Of a stretch of DNA of 44,301 nt, positions 20,076-31,969 are shown piece after piece. Source of the DNA: Hydnum rufescens UP504. Its lineage: Eukaryota > Basidiomycota > Agaricomycetes > Cantharellales > Hydnaceae. The DNA is taken from positions 100,129 through 144,429 of the forward strand of contig MU129076.1 of NCBI GenBank assembly GCA_014904985.1. The letters are read 5' to 3'. The notes beneath the pieces are model-generated. The model made no database searches. It saw only the letters and a program-made list of their open reading frames with translations, and was not told where the DNA came from. Made by a program: the position numbers and the translations under genes. Each line of letters starts with the position of its first letter. Position 1 is the stretch's first letter.

Positions 20076-23000
20076 TCAACTCTACTCAATAGATGTTCCA
20101 ATTCTATGCACAGAACCGCAAACGTTAACAAACTTCGAAGAGGTGGACCAAAAGAGGAAATGCGTACTTTCCGCCACTGAAGACCCCACGTTTCGCCAAC
20201 CGGTCCTTCGATACCATATGACACCTTGTGAAACCACCAGAACACACCAAGAATAGTCACGAGGCAAGTAGTGAAGACGATCACCTTGGTCAACTCGTGG
20301 AATCGCCTTCGTTGTGATAGAACCAAATGGTCTACAACGTGGCCCCCCATCAAGACAGCAAACCAAAGAGTGGGAAGCTAAATGACCGGGATGCCGAAGT
20401 AAGTTAGACGCGAAAATTGACTCATGCGTGAATATACTGACATAATGATGGATGTAAGTAACCTAGGAATATGGATGCGTCATCAAGGGGATCATACAAC
20501 GGGGGCAGAATCCACTTACTCGTCCCATAGCCAAGAAGGGGACTGTGGCAAAGGACCATCAATATAGGTTTCCATCCACAATCAAGGGCTGTCGAGCACT
20601 CACAATAATGCAAACACCACCCGTATAGTGCTATTTTCCCGGGATGCAAGAACTGTTGCCATTCCTCTGCCGGTCAAAGCAACATTCAGAAATGAAGCAA
20701 TACGACCGAGCAGGAGAGATCTCCTCACCAGGATCCATATCAACATACTTACGGTGCGCACGCAGTATATATATCCCCAAAACAAGAAGGAAAATAATCA
20801 GACTTGCAGTTGTTCCCCACCAGATAACGGGATTGCCCATCAGGTAATATTTGGTTTGATTATCCCCCCATCCACACATTCGCAGCCCCACGTTAAGCCA
20901 GGGCCATTGTGATGGAGTGGAAGCGAGAACGTCGTATTTATCCGGGTCTGGGATGAGGGCGTTATTGGATGTCATCATCGCCACATTGAGATGCCAGAAA
21001 TCACGGAGGAACGGCGAGTGATATTGCTTGGCCTCGCCAGGGGGAACTGAAGGATGGGACGGAATGAGAAGATTCAACACAAGTAAGCTGATAACTCACG
21101 TCGATCGTTCCAATGACCCTCAATGTTCCACTGAGTATGCGGATTGTCAGGTTGATTTTGCTTATCGCAGGACACTTCCGTTTGTTTAAACCCCCAACCA
21201 GGGAGAACAACATTTTGGGCTTTGAGGTAACAACCCAGGGCCACGTGGCGGAACCGAACCCGGGTGGTGAGTGAATGGACGACATCATTTCCCCCTCTCT
21301 TCTTGCGGACGAGGTCATCTACGATCTCGACTTGCCAATGGTCGTTTTGATCCCCAACCGTGTCGTTCCCATAACCGCTCACTTCATTTTCGTGCTTCGT
21401 TATCGGCGCTGGCATTGAATGGGAATGAAGCATGCGCGTAGTTGGACCGTGCTGCAGGCGGATGATGGACTTGTCTGTCAGGTAGCGAATTTCTGGAGAA
21501 TTAATGTCCAGACGCGGTTCATCCCACGGGGGTAGAACAGTCCACTTATTATTATCGTCTTTATAGTGATAGCAGGTCACTTGCTGCTGCAGTGATCCTA
21601 CAGGGAAGGTTTGCACGTGTGAATGTAGCAGGCCCCCTCCGTAGCCGGCATTTTTTAAGCTGATCTGGGAGCCGAATGCAACCTCTGGACTCGACATCAG
21701 AATTGTTGGAGACAACGAATGGTATTGCAGACGTACCCAAAGGATTGCGTGCAAAGTCGTTGCCCTCGAGGTTAGCTTGGAACAGGGAACTCATTTGAGC
21801 GTCGCCCGGGCCACTATGATTGAGGATGAGGAAGTGTATTTTGAAGGTAATCACGTAGACAATGAGAGGAAGGATGATTAAGCAAAGTATTCGTGCAAGC
21901 CAGTGTTTAATATATATTCGCTACGTAAGGGTCAAATCAATTAAAAGGTAAGTGGCAGGGTGTGAGGGTGTAGTACTGACAACTGGCATTCTGAGATCAC
22001 CAAATTTATCCCACAAGTCTTCGATTGTATAGACGCCAACAAGAGCGGTGACGAATAGCCCAATCCATTTTACGCTGACAATGGTATGCGTTTTAGTAGG
22101 CGAGCGAACGATATAATGGTGTCTCATACCTTGTTACGCAACCAATAGAGAGTCCAGTCATGGCTAGCCACAGCCACCAGTCCTCCGAGAAGGACCTAGG
22201 GGAATTTCATGAGGACCAAATTTGGGTGTTCGTTTTACACACATACCGGTACTGTTGATTATGGAACTTGGTCAGGAAGTACACCGTGGTACATGTGAAG
22301 AACAACAGCAGCGAATCGAGAAGAATGAAACGACTGATGGTAAGCCATGACAGGTCTACGCAGGTCAGACAGAAGTGAGGACACGGGAACAATAAGCAAG
22401 AACTTGCAATTACCGAATAGAACCATGCAAGCAACCAGGTGACGGGCACGCATACTAAAATGAAGCTCCTTCGCAGTGTACCACCCTAAAGGGACCATAG
22501 CCACCCCGAAGAACGATAGGAGAACCCGCATAGAGATGTATGGGACGTTACTAGGATACTGTTCTCCACTTTTGAATTCGAACGATCCGTCATACCCAGA
22601 GACGAGGCCCACAAACGCCACCAACATTTTCCCTAATGGCGGATGTACATCAAAGTAAAACTCGCGTTTTAGATAATGTGATGCAAATTTCCCAAAATGC
22701 GCCTAGATGTGGAGTCAGCTAAGGTGCATGCTGAACCGGGTGCCGGGTTCACCTCGTCCCATATGACATATGGAGAAAACCCGATTGCGTAGATTCGGGA
22801 CCATATTGAAACGATGGTATAGGCCATTGGGGCCCATTGATGGTACTAGACATCGTAGGTGGATTCAAGAGAAGGATCAAAGAGTAAAATGGCGATGTAT
22901 TTACCCAAGGTTCCCGTTCCTTGGTTTGACGAGGCGGAAGCTTGCCTGTAGCATAACCTACGCGCGCCTTTTCATAGACGCCTTTACCATCAACGTCGTT

Positions 23001-23306
23001 GAAATAATGAGGTGTGGGATAGGAGTCATAACGAGGATTCCCGGGAACCCAACCAGCGGTAGAAGGTTGTTCGAACCCAACATTTCGCCGTCTGGATTCT
23101 GTCTCCATATTGTGAAGGGGCAGATGGACGTCGTCCAAGCTTGGGTATTGATTGATTGAATCAGAGTAGTGCTGGCTTGACTGGGACGTGTACGAGTTGT
23201 GGTTGCCGTACGGAATCTCTTCGTACGAAGAAGTAGGAGATGAAGGAATGTCGAGAGCTATCTGCGCGGACGTTGACGTGGGTGAATGATGCCTTCGTAA
23301 CGGCAT
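20076..23306 (-). CDS. PMT2: Protein O-mannosyltransferase, PMT2 type
   Basis: The start at 23306 opens a ~130-residue hydrophilic N-terminus (MPLRRHHSPTSTSAQ..). The first luminal loop carries WDE, split from AHFGKFASHYLKREFYFD by an intron at about 22,752, then VHPPLGKML. The acidic pair DE and HFG are the PMT catalytic signature, and the WDEAHFGKF wording is that of the PMT2 subfamily. Next come SRFILLDSLLLFF, WWLWLAMTGLSIGCV, the loop ILNHSGPGDAQMSSLFQA, and a MIR domain (GGGLLHSHVQTFPVGSLQQQ, SGYGNDTVGD, FKQTEVSC). The C-terminal helices include EWQQFLHPGKIALYGW and LPTLWFAVLMGGHVVDH. It transfers mannose from dolichol-phosphate-mannose to Ser/Thr in the ER, usually paired with Pmt1. About eleven introns keep frame throughout. 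The last exon boundary is uncertain. Confidence 0.92.
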
Positions 23307-23598
23307 TAACTGCTCTCAAAATCCAGAGGACGACGCGGGCTCTCTAGGCTTGAGTCCTAGAAAAAGCCGCAACAGGAATTTCCGGGGTGGTATAAAGCAA
23401 GCGTGTAGGTTCGGGAGCAATTTTTGCTAGGAGCTGCTCAGCTGCGCAAACACGGATCCTCAATTTCACTCGCACTTGGGCTTGCAACCGCACTCAGAAT
23501 CGTAAATTAGGTACGGGAAATATCAAGATGATAACAGAAGACTATTCAGGTCGTATGAACAACGGCAAAAGAGGGACAAAGAAGAACGATCATGCAGA
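23307..23598 (-). promoter_or_regulatory. PMT2 upstream region / CNBP downstream region
   Basis: About 290 bp between the end of the zinc-knuckle gene and the mannosyltransferase start, both on the minus strand. It holds the promoter of one and the 3' end of the other. No distinct motif is recognisable. Confidence 0.35.
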
Positions 23599-24541
23599 CT
23601 AATCCCGAAGAATCTCAGCGCCTGGAGCATCGTCCGTGTCCTGAGCGTCTGCTCCAGGGCAGTCTCGAGAAATGTGACCTAAAGAAACTTGGAATCAGTT
23701 TACACCTTGGGAATCAATTCACGATACGTCACCTTCTTTCCCGCAATTATACTGAAGATAGGGTCCACATCAGTCTCCAGAAAAAGGTCACGAAGTGTAG
23801 ATATGCGCCTTACACAAGCTTTAGTTTGAGGTTTTGGACAATCCTTCGAGATGTGGCCCTAGAAAGACGTGTCAGGTAGGCATGCTGGTGGTCTCGTCAG
23901 GCAGGTTCGACCCACCATCTCCGAGCAATTGAAACATTTTTGTTGTACCCCACTATTCACACACTCACGACTGATATGACCAGCTCCTCCACATGTGTAG
24001 CACGTTTTGCTACTCGCAAATCCCCCAAATGCGCCACCCCCACGCCCTCTGCCTAGTCCAGAGCCTGCACTCTGAGGGCATGACCTGGGAATGTCAGAGG
24101 TGAGCACGCGTGTCTACACATATGATGTTCCACGGACCGGGCAATATGTCCTACTTGGCCACACCTAGGAAAAAATGGCCCATGAGCCACGATAGCACGA
24201 GCTGTGCATGGACTCAACTTGTAACATTCTTGTCCACCTCCAGAGACACCATTCCCTCGCATTGAGCTCGGGCAGTCGCGAGCAATATGACCTTCTTGGT
24301 TGCATTGATGGCATGTCTTGGGTTTCTTCTCTTCCGGGCAATCACGCGAGACATGACCTTCCCCGCCGCCTGAAATTTTCGACAGTAGGAGTGAGAACCA
24401 TAGGGCTTGATCCAAAATGTACGTACAGTTATAGCTGAATCATCGATATTCCAGGTAAGCTCGTCTAAATATCACACTGTTCGATGTCAGCTCACCAGGT
24501 GGGATTTCCGGCGGTAGGACAAGCCACAGCTTGATGGCCAA
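23599..24541 (-). CDS. GIS2/CNBP-type zinc-knuckle nucleic-acid-binding protein (5' end unresolved)
   Basis: Exons (minus): 24541-24496, 24434-24427, 24369-24219, 24164-24138, 24084-23916, 23858-23814, 23751-23733, 23678-23599, in phase throughout. They encode CCHC knuckles (C-x2-C-x4-H-x4-C): a first one of which only GHQAVAC is seen, then CYNCGGEGHVSRDC, CHQCNQEGHIARDC, CYKCGQVGHIARSC, a Gly/Arg linker, CYTCGGAGHISREC, CFNCSEMGHISKDC and CYNCGKEGHISRDC, with an acidic end DTDDAPGAEILRD. Family members bind single-stranded DNA and RNA and regulate translation. Two exons are tiny (8 nt and 19 nt). The exon with the initiator and first CX2C is not found, although a T-rich tract with AG at 24,542 fits an upstream intron. 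Confidence 0.88.
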
Positions 24542-25455
24542 CTTGATCCATTCAAAGGGGACAAAAAAAAAAACCAACGCGCCAGGCAAAGACATTTACG
24601 TGGATATCCATCCGCAATGATAATCCAAGGTTTTATTTGAGATTAAAAGGGTCGAACAGGAAGTGGATCGAGTTGTACACCACGCCGGATCGACAATGAA
24701 TGGGAAAGAACACGTCGAATAACATAGAAAAAATATAAAAGAGGGGCAAGCAGAATCGCTTAGTCAGTTTATACATCACTGATCCACGCTGTGCGATGGT
24801 GAACGCCTGTGGACGCTGCCCAAACGTACGGAAAGCACACCCTGAGGGCAGCAGACTCAAACAAGCGAGGGAAGGGGAAGAAAAACCTCACGGGCTCCGC
24901 AATTATAGCATGCTCTTCCTCCAGACATATCCCGCGTATTTTTCGAGCGTGTAGACGTGCAGATGCGAAGTTACGGAATACCAAATGCGCCAATCAAAAA
25001 ATGGCAGGAGGACGGATATTGCCGCGGTCGACTACATCTCCCTTACGTAACCCATGGTCCGTGGTCCAGTTCAGAGCAGTGACTACTTTCTACTGCTTTC
25101 ACATCAGTACCTCCTTCTCATGGATGTAATTCTGTATTGTCACCGATATATAAATTTGGGGTCTCTCGCCCATAGGCATTCCGGGAAGTCTCTCAGCCCC
25201 AACCAGATGTTCTCCCCTCCCTTCAAACCAGAGACCGAGTCATTACATGGACCAGTAATAAACTATGCCTAAATTGTGCCCCTTCAAATATCAACCCAAA
25301 ACGACCGAAAACTCGTGAAATTTCGTAAGACCACCAGATGCACAATAGGGGGATAGAATCTTTATGCACTAGGCAATTCACGCTAACCACCGACCTAAGC
25401 GCTACACCAATGTCTGCGGGGTATTGTAAGACCATATTCAGGGATGGAACGAACG
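24542..25455. other. Upstream region of the zinc-knuckle gene and 3' flank of the membrane paralogue
   Basis: No complete gene is visible. It should contain the missing first exon and promoter of the zinc-knuckle gene; a TATA-like tttatatttttt lies on the minus strand near 24,730. Most of it recurs, diverged, at 33,380-34,257 as part of the segmental duplication, so similarity alone does not show coding. Confidence 0.5.
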
Positions 25456-28076
25456 CTACTGGAGCGCACGCGCGCCCTTAGGGGCCCGTGGAGAGCGTGG
25501 AGAGTTATTACGTGTAATACCCGTCGGAGTTGTCGGTGAAGGATTAGCAACAATCAGTTGTTGGGTGCTTGATATGGCAGAGGAGTCTGGGAAGAGTCGC
25601 AAGTCATCGTCCTCATCCCGTGATCGACGAGAAACGCCAAAACCGACCGCGCCAGCAGAGGGGTCTGGGAATGAATTTCTGAGTCGCAAGTCATCGTCCT
25701 CATCCCGCGATCGACGAGAAATGCCAAAACCGACCGCGCCAGCAGAGGGGTCTGGGAACGAATTTCTGAGTCGCAAGTCATCGTCCTCATCCCGCGATCG
25801 ACGAGAAATGCCAAAACCGACCGCGCCAGCAGAGGGGTCTGGGAACGAATTTCTGAGTCGCAAGTCATCGTCCTCATCCCGCGATCGACGAGAAACACCA
25901 AAACCGACCGCACCACCAACCAGAAGGGTCCCATCTGTACCCACAACAATACCAGCAGTGGGATCCCCGCCTAACCCAACAGGCGCACCTCCGAAGCCGA
26001 ATGGAGACCCGGGACCGCCTATTCCGCCTAGACCCCCAGTACCAGGCCCAGAACCCGGGCCAGAAGCGCCTCCTAGTCCAGCCCCATGTCCCGGGAGCCC
26101 CGAGCCGCCGCCAGAAAAATTTGGTGTATATCCAGGACCACTTGAAGCCCCGCCAGCACTGCCAGCACCAGGGGCACCTGATACATATCCAGGCCCTAAG
26201 CCGCCGCCGGGATTGTTTGGGGAATATCCAGGTCCGCTTGATCCATTCCCTCCGAAGGGTGCTTGACCCCCACCAGTACCGCCAACACCAGGGGGACCTG
26301 ATACATATGTTGGGGGACCTGATACATATCCAGGCCCTAAGCCACCGAAGGGACTATTTGGGACATATCCGACACCACCTGATCCGCTTCCTCCGAAGGG
26401 TGCCTGACCCCCACCACCGCCCCAGCACCACCCCGCCACCACCCCACCACCAGAAACACCAGAAGGACCTGATGCGCCTCCTAAACCAACGACATGTGCA
26501 AACTCAGTTCCTCGAAGAAAAGACCATGCAAGACCTCCTAGAAGGAGGGCGCCTGCAACACCTCCAACAGCGCCTCCTACCACGACACCCACCCGATTGC
26601 TCTTTTGGTTGGGTCCGCCCGCACCACCGCCCGCTAGGCTGCTTGTTACAGATGCAGAGGGTGATAATGTGATGATAGAGCCAGATATAGAGGACAACGG
26701 CGGATCGGTCGAGAAAGTAGGATCCGAAATGCTGAAGATCGACGAGGGGATTGACTGGCTGGGTGAAGGGGCTGGCCCGGTGGGTGAAGCGACGGTTGGG
26801 CCGTTCGGAGGGGCTGGTGGAGGGTCAGTCGGTCCTCCGCCTGGAGGGGCAGTCGGTCCTCCGCCTGGAGGGGCAGTCGGTCCTCCTCCGCCTGGAGGGA
26901 CTGGTGTGGTGTACACAGGCGGGGTAGTCGAATCTCCTGGGCCTGGAGGGATTGGGATGGTGCTAGTGGTTGGGTAATACTCGTCCGTAGTGCTGGATAT
27001 AGTTGATGTTGATGATGTCGATGTCGATGTCGAGTCCGATGTCGATGTCGAGTCCGATGTCGATGTTGAATCCGATGTCGAGGTCGAGGTCGTTATGTTC
27101 GGCTCCAATGACGCGCCGACATCCCGGACCTTCCAAGGATTATCTGCATATCCAAATTCGAGGAGATTAGCTCAACCTCCCATGTGGGCCGTAGTCCAAC
27201 AATAAGTAAATAAATAAACTTTCCAGCAATCTGCCTAGCCACCACAGGGTCATAACTGCCACCACTGAACCTTGGATTATAAAATGCCCATGCGGGTATC
27301 GCGGTGTTGTCGGGTATGTACTGAGAATAACTATCGTGCATTTCAGTAGAGAAGTTTCCTGATCAGGTGAGATTACCCACTATGATATCGTTATCAAATT
27401 GCTTGGACAGTTGGCACTCCAAGCATCCCATCTTTAATCAGAAGGTGAGACGATTTAGGACAAAGCTATATACGGTAGAGTCCTCACCCGATCCAGGATG
27501 CACCCTGACACGCCCCACAAGCAGAGACAAGTTCATACATAACAGTTGAGCAGATACCTGCGAAGTGTGATTGAGCTTACGGTCTGGCAAGATGGAGAAC
27601 ACCACGAACGTACACGCGTTCTGCGTGCTAGGATCGGCTGTGGGACCGGAGTACCGATTCCCAGGGGAAAGCGGATGGATTGTATACCCTAAAGGATTCC
27701 ATAGTGTACGATTGGAATAACAATGAAGATCTAGGGATACCTCTTGGATTGCAAGCTGCTACCGCTTCTAATATAGCAGCCACCTTGGGGGGGCTCCGGA
27801 TGAGTACAAGTGAAAGAGAAAGGAGATAGGCGATGTACCATGCATGGGGTCTGCCACCCGGAATTCCTGGCCTATTTGTTGATTGCATGAATAGCTGAGG
27901 ATCAGCATGAACGAGAGCACAGACCCAGTCATACCCCGACGAACATGTAACGTCGGACTACCAAAGATATCAGGGTGTGAGGAGCGATAAGTCCGTAACG
28001 AAGCCCTTACAGTCTGAGCTTTGGTGGTACTGAAGGACAGCGTAAATGCAGCAACCAAAAGGACAAGGGGAAACAT
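25456..28076 (-). CDS. Large membrane-protein paralogue with Gly-rich repeat tail (copy A)
   Basis: Exon 1 (28076-28011) encodes signal peptide MFPLVLLVAAFTLSFSTTKA then QT, as in the tandem array. Later exons give IRSPPKVAAILEAVAACNP, PLSPGNRYSGPTADPSTQ, NACICSTVMYELVSACGACQ, WDAWSANC and IPDNTAIPAWAFYNP, aligning cysteine for cysteine with the array ectodomain. The last exon (27143-25456) is 562 codons: DNPWKVRDVGASLEPN, a Ser/Thr run, a Pro-rich stalk, a helix (VGVVVGGAVGGVAGALLLGG), a long Gly/Pro/Ser tail, and four repeats with SRRSRDEDDDLRL. The array proteins have a short tail here. The N-terminal exon joins (27,700-28,000) and the donor before the last exon (GA instead of GT at 27,223) are unresolved, so intactness is not proven. 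Confidence 0.75.
25598..25920 (-). repeat. 87-bp coding minisatellite, four units
   Basis: The motif cgcaagtcatcgtcctcatc starts at 25,598, 25,685, 25,772 and 25,859, an exact 87-bp period that is a multiple of three. Each unit encodes a 29-residue block containing AVGFG, SRRSRDEDDDLRL and NSFPDP. The duplicate gene at 34.3-36.6 kb has a single unit, so the expansion postdates the duplication or was lost there. Confidence 0.9.
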
Positions 28077-28560
28077 GAAGTCAAGGCTCCTTCACGAAGG
28101 GGGGCCCTCTTATACGACTGAGGCTAGCCCAGGTACCATGAATCTGGCACTCCCATAGAGGGCACAGTTGAAATTGGGACATAAAAGTACTGGCACGGCC
28201 AGAAGCATTGGTCTTTCTCGGATTTCGGACTGTGGTTTACTTAACGAGGACATCAGGAGGGGCAGTGGCCAGGAGATTGTGGGGAAGTCCAGTGGAATCT
28301 GCGGGTGGCACTTCAACCACAAGAGCAATGCGGACTCGTACGAAACATTGCCAAAGCAAACCGGAAGTTGCCGCAAATCCAATCAGGGCGGGGGTTGCGG
28401 GAACGGGAACGCTTATGCAGTATGTTATCTATTCGTTATAACTTACTGTACGGAACAATTTGCCTATATTGGGCCCCTGAGACAGGCTGCTGCCTGATGA
28501 TTCTTGGGCTGAAGGGGGCTCGGCCCACAGCCTCGCCCGAGGATACCCCGTATCCATGAA
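28077..28560. promoter_or_regulatory. Upstream region of membrane paralogue A
   Basis: This region is shared with the duplicate (36,577-36,895), and similarity ends near 28,455. Short overlapping frames are not conserved in the duplicate. It presumably holds the promoter; no clear TATA box is seen. Confidence 0.4.
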
Positions 28561-30769
28561 CGGGTTAATAGAAGAATTCAATGCTCCTTACATGACATTT
28601 ATATTCTTGCCAGTCGACGGTTCGGTCACACCTCTCCGAGCCTTATCGGGGTTCGGATCGGGAGTCTCTGTCGAGGCGCTGTCGCGTGTGACATGTGACA
28701 GGCGCTTAATTTACAAATTAGGAGACTGGTGAAAATTTGTCTGATTTTGTGGCCCAAGGAACGCTGGGGGCTCGCTACCGATATTATCGCCTTTTCCGGC
28801 TGTTCTCAAAAGTCGGCGCGGACATGCCGGTGTAATCTAGACCGTCTGAATCCAGTGCACAAGCGTCAACTTCGCCTCCCCTTTGTCAATTAAGCGTGTT
28901 TGCTTCTGAATAACTACTAAAGCCGACTGCGCGGCACGGCCCGCTACCTTCAGTTTGATTCACTATACGCCAGAGCAACCCGAAGTTGCATGGTATTCTG
29001 AGGCGTGTCTTATATCGAGGCTCTTTTGATGGGATTTATTCGGTACTTTTTCTCTGTGGAAAGTTGGCTAGTTTTGTCAGTGTGACAGGATAAGCACGGA
29101 TTACGCTGTCTGCTTAACGACTATAGCACCCTTGTCAGTGCTGGATGAAATAGTTGAAATTGTGTCTGCTCTACCGTGCGTTGAACCGGTGTCTTACATA
29201 ATCGCAATCCATGGCAGCACTGAAGCCTCAGCTGAACCGATCGAAGACTCAGCTTACAGGGTCTTTGGGCTCTTGGACCATGGAAAGAAAAACAACAAAG
29301 ACTATGCAACCTCGCCTCGGATATGCGTTGTTTTGACCCAATCAAAAGGGATAGCGGGCGGGTGAAAAGAGAATTCTTTCGTCTCGAAATACACGGCATG
29401 ATTGAAGTAGCATTTAAGTGAAGCACTGCTCTGTACTATTGACTTCAAAGCAATCCGAGATCTCTTGGCTTGACTCCCTGCTTTAACCTCCTGTTGTCGC
29501 TCACGTGATTACTGGCACATGACGGCATAATTCCCCGAGGTCCTGTATATCCAACAGCAAAACCAATCGAACAAGACAGACACAACATATTCGGAAATTC
29601 AACCGGAAAAGCGATACATACAAATGACACAAACTCTTTGAGACAACCATAGAGGAATAGGAGATGAGAAGGGAGAGAAGATCACGTGGACTGTTTGCAC
29701 TTCTTTTCAGGGGTCACAAGAATTTCATAGTGATTCTGAGAATTTCCGGTTTCAAGACCCGCTACCTAGGTAGCGGGAATTCTCGATATAAATGAAGGGT
29801 TTTGGGGCCCAGGGACGGAGAATCACAGCAACCGAAAAATTTTTCCGCTGGCCTCTGGTGTTGTGGGCAAGCAGAGTCGATGACAACACAATTGACCATG
29901 CCGCCAGGGATACGGTACATAAAAAAGTGGTGGAGACGAGGAGATTGGCTGGGCTCTTTCATTAGTTCATATGAGCTGACTGAAAGGAATGTCATTGACT
30001 ATAGTCAAGTTCAAGTTTGGAGGTTTCCAGCTCGTTTTCGGCGGCAAGGAATATCAGGCTCACTTCGACTGTGGGAGAATCTGACATGTCAGTCATGGGC
30101 TGGATTGGCTGCCGCGTCCCATTGTTCACCCTTCGTCTGAAATCCCGAGCACTCAATTAATCAAAGCGGAGCTGGACGTCCGACAATATATCCGTAATAA
30201 CCGCAAGATCAACGAAAGGTAGGCTCCCCTAGAAAGGTCAAGCGACTCAGCAAGGATATTCGTGTATAAGAGTCGCGCGAAATGACACGCGTCTATATTT
30301 TCAATATCCCCAGAGACCTCTCGCTGTGGAGAGATGACCCTCCACGGCCGTAGATGGCACGATCGAGAAATTGCAGCCAAAGGGTCAAGGGGAACTGCCT
30401 GTACTAGCAACATGGAAAGGACAACAACCGGCTGGTATGCATACGTCCATGTTATTCCCCAGGTACAAACCCGTGCTTCTGCATTACGTAAGATCCCACA
30501 CCACTCCAGAATTTGCCCCTATCCACGATCCGTGCGTTTAAAGCCATTTTTCTCAAATTACCAGGACTGGGATACCCAGGCTCACATGCTCCTGGTACGG
30601 TTGCCCAGCCGGGCCAGCTCAAACCTTTTATCTCGCGGCCGCTTTTCCCATTTCGGAATTCACTGATCCCGCTGGGCTTTCCCCACTTGCTCATTTCTGA
30701 TGCTGGCACAGTTCTTTGCTGGCGGGCGCCAGTAGCCTCAATTCTATGTTGTTCGTGCTTATCTTTAGT
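28561..30769. other. 2.2-kb gene-free stretch
   Basis: No frame shows a recognisable family, codon continuity or splice pattern, although short frames of 60-112 codons occur on both strands. It includes a 20-bp perfect palindrome at 29,758-29,777. The base composition and lack of similarity to the rest of the window suggest old intergenic or transposon-derived DNA. Confidence 0.5.
29737..29784. repeat. Perfect 20-bp palindrome inside a larger inverted repeat
   Basis: CCCGCTACCTAGGTAGCGGG (29,758-29,777) equals its own reverse complement. It is flanked by GAGAATT at 29,737 and AATTCTC at 29,778, so a larger asymmetric stem is possible. Confidence 0.85.
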
Positions 30770-30950
30770 GCAAGTTGTCTCTCAAATCCAATCCTTTGAA
30801 ATCCCGGGTGGGGGTGGAGGGATCTCCCAACATGCAGTATTTCTGTGGGATCGCCTCGGGCCTTGTACACGGAAAGAGTGAAGACTGCTGAAACTTTAGC
30901 TTCAGCTTCATTTGGCCTGTCTTGCTGTCCTTGCTAGTGGGAGTTCTTGG
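30770..30950 (-). repeat. LTR-like inverted repeat arm, left
   Basis: On the minus strand it reads TGTTGGGAGATCCC followed by GGGATT and TTTGAGAGACAACTT, matching 31,970-32,175 on the plus strand over roughly 180 bp with moderate divergence. TGTTGGG/CCCAACA ends are common in fungal LTRs, but I cannot define both LTR ends. The 1 kb between the arms has no coding frame. Confidence 0.45.
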
Positions 30951-31969
30951 GCTGGGGAACCTTTGTTGAGGCAGATCAAACTCCACCACTGCATTGATCC
31001 TCAATGCATGCTATGTTTCCTTTTATTTGTTCCTCTTAGTGTGCTTTGATATATTTCCCATGATCACAAAGCACATCTCTCCCATGTATATAAGCCAGAG
31101 TGAGCTAGGCTAATCATTAATCTTGTCACTGCATATCCTGCCTTGTTGCCGTTGACAGCGGTTGCGGAGGACTTAACGCTGGGACGAGCATTTTGCGGAA
31201 AGTATTTCGACAATATGTCAGTCAATATTGAATATTATTTCTCGCTTTAAAGTCAAACTAGTCCTAGCTAAGCATGTGCACCCTCTGGTGTCCTCAGAGG
31301 GGCGAAATATGAAGATTTGGATCTTAAATCCCAACAGTCGGGGTATTTTTGATGAACCACCACCAAGACACTCACAATAAATTTACCCTACTGTATCATT
31401 GTATGTCTAGACATCTATATATATATACTCTGGAAAAGAAATCAGCACAATATTCAAAATATTCAGAGGTTGAGTCGGGTGGCCACGACATCTGCGTTTT
31501 GAGGACGAACCAAGGGATACAAATGCCATAGTCTTAGAGCCTCCATTTCCCTCTGCTTGTTCAAGCGAAAATGGGAGCCATCAAAGAAAATTTGGTCCCA
31601 CGAAGTGATTATCCACATTATTACTTACAAAGTGGTCTGAGCCCAGTCTCCCCCTGAATATTAGAGCAGATGAGAGCAGATACTAAGACCAGGGGACCAC
31701 AGATACGAGAGGGTGGAGGCGGCGACAGGAAGGATGGACTCGTATCCCTTCTATTCCTCATTCTTTGGCGAGCCTAAGCCCGCCCTTTTATACTATGTGC
31801 AGAAGGTGAAAGAGGACCTGAAAAGTTGTGTGATAAAAGAACCTCGGTGCAGGATACGATTGCGGAGGTACAAACCAGTGGGGTATGTACATGGGTACCT
31901 ACGTTATATATAGTAAAAAGGGGGCGGCCATAGGATAGGCCGGACAAGCGGAGAGGGGTGGCCGCAGAC
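30951..31969. other. Gene-free stretch between the inverted LTR-like arms
   Basis: It contains a short TA dinucleotide run near 31,415 and an LTR-like block at 31,645-31,820 with a minus-strand TATA core, similar to the interior of the 7.7-8.6 kb element. No gene is supported. Confidence 0.45.
31645..31820 (-). repeat. LTR-like remnant related to the block at 8,130
   Basis: It shares cctaagcccg[ac]ccttttata and flanking patches with the interior of the TA-flanked element. On the minus strand the shared piece resembles a promoter core (TATAAAAGG then CGGGCTTAGG). Confidence 0.4.

Noticed and set aside
25565..26266. 233-codon plus-strand frame rich in Ser/Arg (SSSSSRDRRE repeats)
   Set aside because: Exact antisense of the repeat tail of the minus-strand membrane paralogue; it has no start context or splice logic of its own and exists because the 87-bp repeat is open on both strands.
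29121..29426. Opposed ~80-100 codon frames in the gene-free region
   Set aside because: No family resemblance, no splice pattern and no second copy to compare; frames of this length are expected by chance.
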